Assembly: GCA_963601915.1 (NCBI GenBank)
Contig: CAVCGL010000002.1
Location: 177,546 to 241,545, forward strand
Length of the DNA stretch: 64,000 nt
From: Butyricicoccus_A sp963601915
Lineage (GTDB): Bacteria; Bacillota; Clostridia; Oscillospirales; Butyricicoccaceae
Reading direction: 5' to 3'
Positions 34,640 through 43,757 of this stretch are shown piece after piece. Every line of letters begins with the position of its first letter. The first letter of the stretch is position 1. A model generated the notes under the pieces. It ran no database searches. It saw nothing but the letters and a program-made list of their open reading frames with translations, and was not told where the DNA came from. Position numbers and translations under genes: made by a program.

Positions 34640-35623
34640 GTGACGGTAATCGGCACGATTTTAACAGGAACGGGCAGCTTCCTTCCGGAAACTCGTCTGA
34701 CAAATCATATGCTGACGCAAATGGTTGATACGACGGACGAATGGATCGTTTCGCATACAGGCATTCATGAGCGGCGCATCGCAGTGAATCAATCGGTATT
34801 TGATATTGCGCTGCCTGCGGCACAGCGAGCACTAGCAGATTCTGGATGTTCGCCGGAAGAGATTGATCTCATTATTGCCTGCACGGTAACCCCTGACAGT
34901 TTTACACCATCGCTGAGCTGCCGGCTTCAGGCTGCGCTCGGTGCAGACCATGCTTTCGCATTTGATCTCACCGCCGCCTGCTCCGGCTTTGTTTATGCGT
35001 CGGATGTGGCGGACAGTTTTTTGCGCAGCGGCAAGGCAAAACATGTGCTGATTGTCTGTGCAGAGGTCTTGAGCCAAATCATGGATTATACCGACCGCAC
35101 GGTTTGCTGTTTGTTTGGTGACGGCGCCGGTGCGGCAGTATATACGTGGAGCGACACGGAAAACAGCGGCATCCGCGCGTCATTTATGCGCGCGGAGGGC
35201 GCAAAGGGCGATGCCCTGCTTGCGCAGGCGTTTACCCCGTGCGACACGCTGCATAAGCAGGGAAATCAGCAAATTGCCTTTTTAAAGATGGACGGCCACG
35301 CTGTTTTTCGCTTTACGGCAAAGGCAGTTCCCCATGCGATTGATGGCGTACTGAAAAAAGCAGGCATTGATATGAGTCAAGTGGATTGGGTCGTTCCGCA
35401 TCAGGCAAATGCACGGATTTTGGAGATGGTTTCCCGTCGATACGGCGTGCCGATGGAGAAAATCTTCAGCAATTTAGATAAGGTAGGCAACACATCGAGC
35501 GCCTCTATTCCGATCTGTCTGGATCAGATGCGGCGCGACGGAATTCTGCTGCCGGGACAAACAGCAATTTTTGTCGGTTTTGGCGGCGGTTTGACGTATG
35601 GCGCCATTTTGATTCGGATGTAG
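34640..35623 (+). CDS. fabH: Beta-ketoacyl-ACP synthase III
   Basis: A 327-residue thiolase-fold enzyme that condenses acetyl-CoA with malonyl-ACP to start fatty-acid synthesis. The catalytic triad is visible: Cys114 in TAACSGFVYA, His in PHQANARI and Asn in DKVGNTSS. The start is uncertain: the only in-frame start codon near the family N-terminus is GTG at 34640, but AAGGGA is just 1-2 bases away. An upstream in-frame TTG (34535) is the promoter -35 box and is excluded. It is the first gene of the fab/acc operon. Confidence 0.93.
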   Translation: MTVIGTILTGTGSFLPETRLTNHMLTQMVDTTDEWIVSHTGIHERRIAVNQSVFDIALPAAQRALADSGCSPEEIDLIIACTVTPDSFTPSLSCRLQAALGADHAFAFDLTAACSGFVYASDVADSFLRSGKAKHVLIVCAEVLSQIMDYTDRTVCCLFGDGAGAAVYTWSDTENSGIRASFMRAEGAKGDALLAQAFTPCDTLHKQGNQQIAFLKMDGHAVFRFTAKAVPHAIDGVLKKAGIDMSQVDWVVPHQANARILEMVSRRYGVPMEKIFSNLDKVGNTSSASIPICLDQMRRDGILLPGQTAIFVGFGGGLTYGAILIRM

Positions 35624-35636
35624 GAAGGAGAAGCGA

Positions 35637-36581
35637 ATGCGTACAAGAATTACGGAACAATTACATATTGAGTACCCGGTATTTCAGGGTGCGATGGCAT
35701 GGATTGCAGACGGCTATCTGGCTGCCTCGGTCTCCAATGCAGGCGGTCTCGGCATCATTGCGGGCGGTGCAGCACCGATTGAAGTGATTCGAGAGGAAGT
35801 CAAAAAGGCCAAGAGCATGACGGATAAGCCGTTTGCGCTGAATATTATGCTGCTCAGCCCGAATGCGGACGATGTAGCACAGCTTGTCATTGACGAGAAG
35901 ATTCCGGTTGTCACAACCGGTGCAGGCTCTCCGTCCAAATACATCAAGCAGTGGAAGGAAGCGGGCACAGCGGTAATCCCGGTTGTCGCTTCCGTTGCAT
36001 TGGCGCGGCGCATGGAACGTCTGGGTGTCGATGCCGTCATCGCAGAGGGCATGGAGTCCGGCGGTCACGTTGGTGAGACGACAACGATGGCTTTGCTGCC
36101 GCAGGTCGTAGACGCCGTCGATATTCCGGTTATCGCGGCGGGCGGCATTGCAGACGGTCGCGGACTGGCGGCTGCTCGTGTGCTCGGCGCAGAAGGTGTG
36201 CAGTGCGGCACTGTTTTTCTGGCGGCAGAGGAGTGTCACATTTCTCAGAAATATAAAGACCTGATATTCAAGGCAGGAGATATTTCAACGGTTGTCACTG
36301 GCAAGGCATCCGGTCATCCGGTGCGCTCGCTCAAGACGCCGCTGTCCAGACAGCTGTTAAAGATGGAAGGTCATATTGAGACACGCACGCTGGAAGAAAT
36401 TGAAGCCTTGACCGCAGGTTCCCTGCGCAAGGCAGTACAGGACGGCAATTTCCAAGAGGGCACCTTTATGTCCGGTCAGATTGCTGGCTTGGTCAATGAA
36501 CCGTCCACTTGCCGCGACATTATTCATAACATGGTAGAAGAGGCAGAGAAGCGTCTGCGCAGCGCTTCTTCTCTGGTATAA
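35637..36581 (+). CDS. fabK: Enoyl-ACP reductase II (FMN)
   Basis: A 314-residue flavoprotein that reduces trans-2-enoyl-ACP, the last step of each elongation round. It replaces FabI, which makes triclosan-type inhibition unlikely. Seen: PVFQGAMAWIADGYLAASVSNAGG, GMESGGHVGE with the catalytic His, VIAAGGIADGRG and GAEGVQCGTVFL. Its placement after fabH and before fabG supports the FabK call over nitronate monooxygenase. GGAAGGAG precedes the ATG. Confidence 0.94.
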   Translation: MRTRITEQLHIEYPVFQGAMAWIADGYLAASVSNAGGLGIIAGGAAPIEVIREEVKKAKSMTDKPFALNIMLLSPNADDVAQLVIDEKIPVVTTGAGSPSKYIKQWKEAGTAVIPVVASVALARRMERLGVDAVIAEGMESGGHVGETTTMALLPQVVDAVDIPVIAAGGIADGRGLAAARVLGAEGVQCGTVFLAAEECHISQKYKDLIFKAGDISTVVTGKASGHPVRSLKTPLSRQLLKMEGHIETRTLEEIEALTAGSLRKAVQDGNFQEGTFMSGQIAGLVNEPSTCRDIIHNMVEEAEKRLRSASSLV

Positions 36582-36594
36582 ACGGAGGAAAACA

Positions 36595-37326
36595 ATGAGT
36601 CTTGCAATTGTTACTGGCGGCTCCCGCGGAATTGGTGCTGCCATTGTCAAGAAGTTGGCAGCAGAAGGCTATGATGTTGTCATCAACTGTGTATCCAGCG
36701 TAGCGAAGGCAGAAGCGGTCGCAGAGGAATGCCGCGCACTTGGCATGCAGGCATATCCGATGGCTTGGGATGTATCCGATTTTGATGCTTGTCAGGAAGC
36801 GGCGAAGAAAATTAAGGCGGAAATCGGTGTACCGGATGTATTAGTCAACAATGCCGGTATTACGCGTGACGGTCTGATGATTCGTCTTGGTGCAGACAAG
36901 TGGAATGCGGTCATCCAGGCAAATCTGAACAGTGTCTTTTACATGACAAGCATTGTCGGCGCACAGATGATGCGCAAAAAGACCGGCAGCATTGTCAACA
37001 TCACGTCTATTTCCGGTCTGCATGGCAATTTTGGTCAGGCGAACTATACGGCAGCAAAGGCTGGTGTGATTGGACTGACCAAAACCGCGGCAAAGGAATT
37101 GGGCACTCGCGGCATTCGCGTCAATGCAGTTGCACCGGGCTTTATTCAGACGGATATGACAGATACGCTGTCTGAGGAGATCAAAGAAAACGCCAAGTCC
37201 CGCATTGCACTGGGACGATTCGGAAAGCCGGAAGAAATTGCAGAGGCAGTTGCGTTCTTGGCATCCGATAAGGCATCGTATATCACCGGACAGGTTCTGT
37301 CCGTAGACGGCTGCACAGCACTGTGA
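36595..37326 (+). CDS. fabG: 3-oxoacyl-ACP reductase
   Basis: A 243-residue short-chain dehydrogenase that reduces 3-ketoacyl-ACP with NADPH. Seen: nucleotide-binding TGGSRGIG (7-14), NNAG (85-88) and the catalytic Ser138, Tyr151 and Lys155 (YTAAK), with VAPGFIQTDMT downstream. Length is typical. CGGAGGA precedes the ATG. Confidence 0.95.
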   Translation: MSLAIVTGGSRGIGAAIVKKLAAEGYDVVINCVSSVAKAEAVAEECRALGMQAYPMAWDVSDFDACQEAAKKIKAEIGVPDVLVNNAGITRDGLMIRLGADKWNAVIQANLNSVFYMTSIVGAQMMRKKTGSIVNITSISGLHGNFGQANYTAAKAGVIGLTKTAAKELGTRGIRVNAVAPGFIQTDMTDTLSEEIKENAKSRIALGRFGKPEEIAEAVAFLASDKASYITGQVLSVDGCTAL

Positions 37327-37355
37327 GTGTTGGCGGTAAAACAAGGAGGAACAAT

Positions 37356-38591
37356 ATGGAACGTGTTGTCATCACCGGCATGGGTGCTGTGACACCGATT
37401 GGAAATACGGTTAAGGAATACTGGGAAGGCTTGCAGACAGGCAAGAACGGCGTAGCACCGATTACACGATTTGATGCTTCGGGTTACAAGGCAAGCGTTG
37501 CAGCGGAAGTCAAGAATTTTGATCCGTCCGCTGTCATCGAAAAGCGGGAAGCACGCCATATGGATTTGTACTGCCAGTTTGCTATGGTAGCTGCAGAGGA
37601 AGCAATGAAGCAGTCCGGTCTGACGGAAGGAAACTTTGATCCGTTTCGTGCTGGTACGCTGATGGCCTCTGGTATCGGCGGCATTATGACGCTGGGACAG
37701 GAACAGATTAAAATGGTAGACCGCGGCCCGAATCGTGTCTCTCCGTTCTGTATTCCGATGATTATCGGAAATATGGCGACAGCGCATGTTTCGATGCGCT
37801 TTGGCCTGAAGGGCTCCGGTTTTTCTCCGGTCAGCGCGTGTGCTTCCGGCACGCATGCAGTCGGTGAAGGAATGCGCGCCATCCGTCATGGTTATTTGGA
37901 TGTCGCAGTTGTTGGCGGCGCAGAGGCAGCCATTGCTCCGATTGCCGTTGCCGGTTTCTCCAATATGCATGCATTGAGCAGCACAGAAGATCCGGAACAG
38001 GCTTGCTGCCCATTTGATGCGCGCAGAAATGGCTTTATTATGGGCGAGGGCGCAGGCGTTCTGGTTCTGGAGAGCCTGTCTCATGCCAAGGCGCGCGGCG
38101 CGAAGATTTTGGCAGAGGTTGCTGGTTACGGCACGACCAGCGATGCCTATCATATCACCAGCCCAGATCCGACCGGTGAAGGCCCGAAGCGTGCGATGCA
38201 GATGGCCATTGAGGACGGCGGTTTGACGCCGGCCGATGTGGATTACATCAATGCGCACGGTACGTCCACGCCGGTCAATGATGCGTGCGAGACCAATGCC
38301 ATCAAACTAGCGTTCGGTGAACAGGCAAAATCTGTTGCGATTTCTTCTACGAAGTCTATGACTGGTCATCTGCTCGGCGCAGCTGGTGCGATTGAGGCAA
38401 TTGCCTGCGCATTGGCCGTACAGGACAATAAGATTCCGCCGACGATTCATTATGAGCAGCCGGATGAAGCGTGCGATCTGAATTATGTACCGAATCAGAT
38501 GGTAGAAAAAGAGGTTCGCGCAGCAATTTCAAATTCTTTGGGATTTGGCGGACATAATGCGACAATTTTGATTAAAAAATACACGGATTGA
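37356..38591 (+). CDS. fabF: Beta-ketoacyl-ACP synthase II
   Basis: A 411-residue thiolase-fold condensing enzyme for chain elongation. The Cys-His-His triad is seen in SACASGTHA, NAHGTSTPVND and KSMTGHLLGAAG. The N-terminus MERVVITGMGAVTPIG is standard. The start at 37356 follows AAGGAGGA; an upstream ATG (37323) that overlaps fabG is rejected. Confidence 0.96.
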   Translation: MERVVITGMGAVTPIGNTVKEYWEGLQTGKNGVAPITRFDASGYKASVAAEVKNFDPSAVIEKREARHMDLYCQFAMVAAEEAMKQSGLTEGNFDPFRAGTLMASGIGGIMTLGQEQIKMVDRGPNRVSPFCIPMIIGNMATAHVSMRFGLKGSGFSPVSACASGTHAVGEGMRAIRHGYLDVAVVGGAEAAIAPIAVAGFSNMHALSSTEDPEQACCPFDARRNGFIMGEGAGVLVLESLSHAKARGAKILAEVAGYGTTSDAYHITSPDPTGEGPKRAMQMAIEDGGLTPADVDYINAHGTSTPVNDACETNAIKLAFGEQAKSVAISSTKSMTGHLLGAAGAIEAIACALAVQDNKIPPTIHYEQPDEACDLNYVPNQMVEKEVRAAISNSLGFGGHNATILIKKYTD

Positions 38592-38601
38592 GAGGCTGTA
38601 A

Positions 38602-39045
38602 ATGGATAAAGCTTTACAGGAATTCACATTCGAATTGATGCGTCATGCGGCAGAGCAGGGCTTGTCAAAGGTCACGGTAACGGAGGGGAACTTCTCGATT
38701 ACCGTAGAAAATACACCGGCTGAAGTTGCTGGTACAGCGCCGATGCCTTCTGCGCCAGCCGCACCGGCTCCGGTACAGGAGAATGCCGCGCAGCCAGAAG
38801 AAACATATACTGGTACGGTTGTTTCCGCCCCGTTGGTCGGCACCTTCTATGCGGCAAATGCGCCGGAAGAACCGCCGATTGTCTCTGTCGGCGATACCGT
38901 AACCAAAGGACAGACCTTGTGTATCATTGAGGCAATGAAAACCATGAATACGATTGAAAGCCCATGCGATGGCAAGGTACAGAAAATTTTGGTAGAGAAT
39001 GGCGACTTGGTAGAATATCATCAGCCGCTGATTGTCATTGAGTGA
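38602..39045 (+). CDS. accB: Biotin carboxyl carrier protein of acetyl-CoA carboxylase
   Basis: A 147-residue carrier. The N-terminal helical part (1-35) is joined by an Ala/Pro linker (about 40-65) to the biotinyl domain, with the biotin lysine at 113 in EAMKTMN. It shuttles carboxyl-biotin between AccC and AccDA. It lies 10 bases after fabF. Confidence 0.95.
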   Translation: MDKALQEFTFELMRHAAEQGLSKVTVTEGNFSITVENTPAEVAGTAPMPSAPAAPAPVQENAAQPEETYTGTVVSAPLVGTFYAANAPEEPPIVSVGDTVTKGQTLCIIEAMKTMNTIESPCDGKVQKILVENGDLVEYHQPLIVIE

Positions 39046-39055
39046 GGAACATTTC

Positions 39056-39487
39056 ATGAAGCTGAATATTGAACAGATCAAGGAAATTATCCCGCACAGA
39101 GATCCTATGTTGATGGTCGATTCCATTGAGGAAATGGACGTTGAAGCGGGAACGGTAACCGGCATCAAGCATGTAACCGGTGATGAACTGTTTTTCAAGG
39201 GACATTTTCCGGGCAATCCGGTGATGCCGGGCGTATTTATCATTGAAGCGCTGGCGCAGACCGGTGCAACGGCCATTCTTTCCCGTGAAGAATTTCGCGG
39301 AAAGACCGGATATTTTGCCTCTTGGGATAAGATTAAGTTCCGCCGCAAGGTATTGCCGGGTGACACGCTGACGCTGCATGTCAAGGTAGTCAAAGAGCGC
39401 GGCAAGATCATCGTGGCGGAAGGCGTTGCGATGGTCGGAGAAGAAAAAGCGGCACAGGGTATCTTTACCTGTGCTATCGGAGACTGA
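39056..39487 (+). CDS. fabZ: 3-hydroxyacyl-ACP dehydratase
   Basis: A 143-residue hot-dog-fold enzyme that dehydrates 3-hydroxyacyl-ACP. Seen: IIPHRDPMLMVD with the catalytic His, and HFPGNPVMPGVFIIEALAQTGA with the catalytic Glu. The start at 39056 follows GAGGAA; an open frame upstream overlaps accB. Confidence 0.95.
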   Translation: MKLNIEQIKEIIPHRDPMLMVDSIEEMDVEAGTVTGIKHVTGDELFFKGHFPGNPVMPGVFIIEALAQTGATAILSREEFRGKTGYFASWDKIKFRRKVLPGDTLTLHVKVVKERGKIIVAEGVAMVGEEKAAQGIFTCAIGD

Positions 39488-39489
39488 GT

Positions 39490-40842
39490 ATGTTTACAAA
39501 GGTATTGGTTGCCAATCGCGGCGAAATTGCTGTGCGCGTCATTCGCGCCTGCCGCGATCTCGGGATTATCAGTGTTGCGGTCTATTCAGAGGCGGACAAA
39601 GAATCGCTTCATGCGCAGATTGCCGATGAAGCCTATTGCATTGGCCCTGCACAGCCGCAGGAAAGCTATCTCAATATCAATAATATCATAGAAGCAGCCT
39701 TGGGCTGTGGCGCGCAGGCCATTCATCCGGGATACGGCTTTTTGTCGGAAAATCCGGAATTTGCTCACGCCTGCGCACAGAATGGTTTGGCATTTATCGG
39801 CCCGTCTGAACAGTCCATGCGGCTGCTCGGCGACAAAGTACAGGCGCGTGCACTGGCAAAAGAAGCTGGCGTGCCGCTTGCGGAAGGTTCCGACGGCGTT
39901 GTTTGCTCGTTAGAAGAAGCGAGCGAGTGGGCACAGAAAATCGGCTATCCGGTTATGCTCAAGGCATCCGCTGGCGGCGGCGGCAAGGGCATTCGCGTCG
40001 CAGAACGTCCGGAACAGCTGGAGGAAGCCTATCAGTCGGCATCCGGCGAAGCCATTGCCAATTTTGGCGATGGCAGATTATACATCGAAAAGTATATTGC
40101 ACAGCCGCGCCATATCGAAGTACAAATTTTGGCAGATCAAGCCGGAAATACAGTGCATCTGTATGACAGAGAGTGCTCGATTCAGCGCCGACATCAGAAG
40201 CTCATCGAAGAAGCACCGTCTGCCTTTCTGTCTGACGGACAGCGGCAAAAGATGTGCCAGTGTGCCGTTGCGCTTGCCAAGCGGGCGCGATATACCAGCG
40301 CGGGCACGGTAGAGTTCTTGGTAGATGACCAGCAGAATTTTTATTTCTGCGAGATGAATACACGCATTCAAGTCGAGCACGGCATTTCGGAAGAAATTAC
40401 CGGTTTGGATTTGGTTGCATGGCAGCTGCGCATTGCAGCGGGCGAATCGCTGGATTTTGAACAGCGGGACGTCCCGATGCTGGGACATGCGATTGAATGC
40501 CGCATCAATGCGGAGGATGCAGAATTCCGGCCGCGTCCGGGCACGATTGCATCCATGCATTTGGCTGGCGGCATTGGTGTGCGCGTAGATACCGCCATTT
40601 ATCAAGGCTATCATATTCCGCCGTTTTATGACAGCATGATTTGCAAGCTCATGACGTTTGGTAGAGACCGCAAGCAGGCATCTGCTCGGATGAAGCGTGC
40701 GCTGTCTGAAATGCTGTTTGAAGGCATCGTGACGAATACAGACCGACAGCTGTCTGTTCTGCTGTCCGATGCATTTGAACGCGCTGATTTCAACACCAAT
40801 TCGATGGAAGACGGCGTATTTGATGTATCCAATGAAGCGTAA
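39490..40842 (+). CDS. accC: Biotin carboxylase subunit of acetyl-CoA carboxylase
   Basis: A 450-residue ATP-grasp enzyme that carboxylates biotin on AccB. Seen: KVLVANRGEIAVRVIRACRD at the N-terminus, the Gly-rich ATP loop KASAGGGGKGIRVA, and the catalytic FCEMNTRIQVEHGISEEITG. Most homologues have EHPVTE where this protein has EHGISE. Two bases separate it from fabZ. Confidence 0.96.
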   Translation: MFTKVLVANRGEIAVRVIRACRDLGIISVAVYSEADKESLHAQIADEAYCIGPAQPQESYLNINNIIEAALGCGAQAIHPGYGFLSENPEFAHACAQNGLAFIGPSEQSMRLLGDKVQARALAKEAGVPLAEGSDGVVCSLEEASEWAQKIGYPVMLKASAGGGGKGIRVAERPEQLEEAYQSASGEAIANFGDGRLYIEKYIAQPRHIEVQILADQAGNTVHLYDRECSIQRRHQKLIEEAPSAFLSDGQRQKMCQCAVALAKRARYTSAGTVEFLVDDQQNFYFCEMNTRIQVEHGISEEITGLDLVAWQLRIAAGESLDFEQRDVPMLGHAIECRINAEDAEFRPRPGTIASMHLAGGIGVRVDTAIYQGYHIPPFYDSMICKLMTFGRDRKQASARMKRALSEMLFEGIVTNTDRQLSVLLSDAFERADFNTNSMEDGVFDVSNEA

Positions 40843-40863
40843 TGCGGACGGGGAGGGAATCAT

Positions 40864-41772
40864 ATGCTGATTGATTTGTTTCACAAGACGAGAGAAAGTT
40901 CTGAGCGAATCAAACATATCAAACCGAAAAAGGAGACGAGTCATTTCTGCAAGGTGTGCGGCGCGCCGTTGGATTCCGTAAAGTATGGCAAGAATCTGTA
41001 TGTCTGCCCGCACTGCGGTGCACATGCTCGTCTGTTGGCATCAACACGAATTCGCCAGATTGCAGATAAGAACACATTTTCAGAGCTGTTTGGTCAGCTG
41101 CAAACGCTTGACCCACTGAAATTCGAGGGATATGCGGAAAAGGTCGCCACGCTCAAGGAAAAGACTGGCATGGAAGATGCCGTCGTTACAGGCACGTGTC
41201 TGATTGGAGGCATCAAGGCCTGTATCGGCGTGATGGACAGTCATTTTATGATGGCATCTATGGGCAGTGTTGTCGGCGAGAAGCTGACGCGGTTGTTTGA
41301 ATACGGCGCAAAGCACAAACTGCCGGTGATTTTATTTACTTGTTCCGGCGGCGCGCGAATGCAGGAAGGCATGTTTTCTCTGCTTCAGATGGCAAAGGTG
41401 AGCGGCGCGGCAGCAAAGCTGACGGAAGCCGGTCAGCTGTATATCACGGTACTCACAGACCCGACAACCGGTGGTGTCACAGCGAGCTTTGCCATGTTGG
41501 GCGATATTATCTTGGCAGAGCCGAAGGCAACGGTTGGATTTGCCGGACGGCGTGTCATTGAGGGAACCATTGGCGAAAAGCTGCCGTCTACCTTCCAGTC
41601 CGCAGAATTTACGCTGGAACACGGCTTTTGTGATGCCATTGTTCCGCGAAAGGAACTCAAGCAGACACTGACATCGTTATTATCTCTGCACGGCTATCCG
41701 GTAAGCAAAGGAGGTTTGAAGAATGAATCAAAAAGCAATGGCTCGTCAGCTGGCCGTCATTCACGACATTGA
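40864..41772 (+). CDS. accD: Acetyl-CoA carboxylase carboxyltransferase subunit beta
   Basis: A 302-residue subunit that, with AccA, transfers the carboxyl group from biotin to acetyl-CoA. The N-terminal zinc ribbon (CKVCGAP ... CPHCGAH) is intact, and the crotonase-like core has FTCSGGARMQEG and DPTTGGVTASFA. The last 16 codons overlap accA by 50 bases, and the accA ribosome-binding site is inside accD, so their synthesis is probably coupled. Confidence 0.95.
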   Translation: MLIDLFHKTRESSERIKHIKPKKETSHFCKVCGAPLDSVKYGKNLYVCPHCGAHARLLASTRIRQIADKNTFSELFGQLQTLDPLKFEGYAEKVATLKEKTGMEDAVVTGTCLIGGIKACIGVMDSHFMMASMGSVVGEKLTRLFEYGAKHKLPVILFTCSGGARMQEGMFSLLQMAKVSGAAAKLTEAGQLYITVLTDPTTGGVTASFAMLGDIILAEPKATVGFAGRRVIEGTIGEKLPSTFQSAEFTLEHGFCDAIVPRKELKQTLTSLLSLHGYPVSKGGLKNESKSNGSSAGRHSRH

Positions 41773-42517
41773 ACGACCGAATATTGACGATATTGTAAAA
41801 GAAATCTTCACCGACTTTATGGAACTGCATGGCGATCGCCTGTACGGCGAAGATCATGCCATGTGTGCCGGCATTGCGCGGCTGAACGGGACACCGGTCA
41901 CGGTCATTGGACAGCGCAAGGGACACACGACAGAACAGAATATTGAAGCCAATTTTGGCATGGCGCATCCGGAAGGCTATCGCAAGGCACTGCGATTGGC
42001 AAAGCAGGCGGAAAAATTCCATCGTCCGATTATCTGCTTTGTGGATACCGCAGGTGCATTCTGCGGCGTTGGCGCAGAAGAGCGCGGACAGGGCGAAGCC
42101 ATCGCACGCAACCTCTATGAGTTTATGGGACTGAAAGTACCGGTAATCTCGGTTGTGACCGGAGAAGGCGGCAGCGGCGGCGCATTGGGCATCGCGGTTG
42201 CCAACGAAGTATACATGATGCAGAATGCTATTTATTCCGTCATTTCTCCGCGCGGCTGCGCGAGCATTCTCTGGAAGGATGCATCCCGTGAACTGGACGC
42301 GGCACAAGCGCTGCATATTACTGCGGAGGATCTCTTGCAATTTGGCATGATTGAGGGTATTATTAAAGAAGGAATAACGCAGGCTGCGTACTTTAAAAAT
42401 ATCAAGGCAACGCTGGCAGCATCGCTCAAGCGATTGTCCGCGATGTCTGAACAGGAATTACAAACACAGCGATCTGAAAAATTCCGGAAAATCGGCGTTT
42501 TTTATGAAAATATATAA
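41723..42517 (+). CDS. accA: Acetyl-CoA carboxylase carboxyltransferase subunit alpha
   Basis: A 264-residue crotonase-fold subunit, partner of AccD. Seen: DFMELHGDRLYGEDHA, GQRKGHTTEQNI, FVDTAGAFCGVGAEERGQGEAIA and GEGGSGGALGIAVAN. It is shorter at the N-terminus than the E. coli protein, as is usual in Firmicutes. AAAGGAGG lies seven to eight bases before the ATG. Confidence 0.95.
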   Translation: MNQKAMARQLAVIHDIERPNIDDIVKEIFTDFMELHGDRLYGEDHAMCAGIARLNGTPVTVIGQRKGHTTEQNIEANFGMAHPEGYRKALRLAKQAEKFHRPIICFVDTAGAFCGVGAEERGQGEAIARNLYEFMGLKVPVISVVTGEGGSGGALGIAVANEVYMMQNAIYSVISPRGCASILWKDASRELDAAQALHITAEDLLQFGMIEGIIKEGITQAAYFKNIKATLAASLKRLSAMSEQELQTQRSEKFRKIGVFYENI

Positions 42518-42544
42518 CTGATAACTGAAAAAGGAGAACACATT

Positions 42545-42769
42545 ATGTTTGAGAAGATTTGTGAAATGCTGGCTGACAAGTTTGACGTAGATGCAAGCAC
42601 CCTGACCGTTGACACCAAGATCAAGGAAGATCTGCAGGCTGACTCCCTCGACATCGTGGAGCTGATGATGGATCTGGAGGAAGAGTGCGGCGTAACCATT
42701 CCGGACGAAGACGCTGCAAAGATGGTAACCATCGGCGACCTGATGAATTACATCGAAGAGAACAAGTAA
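42545..42769 (+). CDS. acpP: Acyl carrier protein
   Basis: A 74-residue acidic helical protein that carries growing acyl chains on a phosphopantetheine attached to Ser34 in the conserved DSLDIVELMM. It is the last gene of the operon, unlike the many Clostridia in which acpP follows fabH. AAAGGAG precedes the ATG. Codon use is strongly biased, as expected of an abundant protein. Confidence 0.97.
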   Translation: MFEKICEMLADKFDVDASTLTVDTKIKEDLQADSLDIVELMMDLEEECGVTIPDEDAAKMVTIGDLMNYIEENK

Positions 42770-42787
42770 TTAGCTTAACAAGCAAAC

Positions 42788-42821
42788 GAACCCCCGACAC
42801 GGAAAACTGTGTCGGGGGTTC
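42788..42821. terminator. Terminator between acpP and the convergent XRE gene
   Basis: A 13-bp perfect GC-rich stem (42788-42800 with 42809-42821) with an 8-base loop. T-runs are poor on both sides, but the stem is very stable. Confidence 0.75.
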
Positions 42822-42833
42822 TGTGCTATTATA

Positions 42834-43199
42834 CTATTCTTTCGTCTGTTGTGCCAGTTTCTTCACCAGCCGTTCCAAGGCAATCAGATCTTCGTCATCG
42901 AAGTTCGCCAACATGCGGAACATGTTTTTGTGGAACTCGTTTTCGCCTGCCATGATGCGCTCGATTTGCTCATTGAGATCCTCGTCGCTCGGAGAGAGGA
43001 ACATTGAGCCTTCTCCAGTGGTTAACCATTGTTTGTTAACATGAAATTCACGGCAGATAGATTTAATTGTTTGCTCGGTAAAGTTTCGCTGTCCGTTCTC
43101 TAACAAAGAAACAGAGCTTGCTTTGAGTCCGATTGTATTGGCAAAATCTGCTTGACTGATATTTAATGCTTTTCTAAGCTGCTTCAGACGTTCATTCAT
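42834..43199 (-). CDS. XRE-family HTH transcriptional regulator
   Basis: A 121-residue regulator. Residues about 1-62 form a Cro/CI-type helix-turn-helix (LRKALNISQADFANTIGLK and SVSLLENGQRNF), followed by an acidic helical tail (about 72-121). It resembles phage or accessory-element repressors, but no phage genes are near. It faces away from the unknown 136-residue gene and may regulate it and itself through the shared AT-rich intergenic region. Confidence 0.85.
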   Translation of the reverse strand: MNERLKQLRKALNISQADFANTIGLKASSVSLLENGQRNFTEQTIKSICREFHVNKQWLTTGEGSMFLSPSDEDLNEQIERIMAGENEFHKNMFRMLANFDDEDLIALERLVKKLAQQTKE

Positions 43200-43225
43200 A
43201 TGGGTTAACCTCCTGCTATATATAA

Positions 43226-43254
43226 ATCATATCATATTATCTTTGCAGAGTAAA
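43226..43254 (-). promoter_or_regulatory. Promoter for the XRE regulator
   Basis: On the minus strand: TTTACT (43254-43249), a 17-base spacer and TATGAT (43231-43226). ATCAT is directly repeated next to it. Confidence 0.55.
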
Positions 43255-43273
43255 GTTAAATAGCAGAAAATCA

Positions 43274-43302
43274 TTGACTATGATTGCTGAGTAATATATA
43301 AT
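43274..43302 (+). promoter_or_regulatory. Promoter for the 136-residue unknown gene
   Basis: TTGACT (43274-43279), a 17-base spacer and a consensus TATAAT (43297-43302). It is 19 bases from the divergent XRE promoter. Confidence 0.8.
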
Positions 43303-43336
43303 TATTACATAGCAAAATATAAGTGAGGGATGCCGC

Positions 43337-43747
43337 ATGAACGATGAACAAAGAAAGGCAATATACCAGAATATCATCCAGCTATTTACGATGCTGCCAG
43401 AGTCGGATAAATCGTTTATTTCGGGCTATATCATTGGGACAATCGAGGCAAGGTATCCGGCGGCAGATAGGGAGCAGGCGATCGCTGCGCTCAGTCATCC
43501 GGAGCTTCGGCTGGCGAATGCGATTTGCTGGGACGGAAACAATACAGATAAGATTGATGACTTCCTGAGCGACAGAGTACATAACATAGATGTGCGCGGA
43601 GATACGCTGGACATTTACATATGGGAAGGGTATCTTTGCTTGACGCAGGGAGACTACTTGGTAAAAGCAGAAAATGGCACCATCTGCATTGCCGAGCGCA
43701 GAATACAGCCGGAGGGCGTGCGCTATCTGCTCCGCATTCCTACATAA
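43337..43747 (+). CDS. Small protein of unknown function next to XRE regulator
   Basis: A 136-residue soluble protein with no recognised domain. The first half is helical (QNIIQLFTMLPESDKSFISGYI), the second half beta-rich and acidic (DTLDIYIWEGYLCL). No signal peptide, membrane segment or metal motif is seen. Its only clues are a strong promoter, a start with GTGAGGGATG-like Shine-Dalgarno sequence and the divergent XRE gene, which suggest a small regulated accessory unit. Confidence 0.65.
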   Translation: MNDEQRKAIYQNIIQLFTMLPESDKSFISGYIIGTIEARYPAADREQAIAALSHPELRLANAICWDGNNTDKIDDFLSDRVHNIDVRGDTLDIYIWEGYLCLTQGDYLVKAENGTICIAERRIQPEGVRYLLRIPT

Positions 43748-43757
43748 AGACGAAAAA

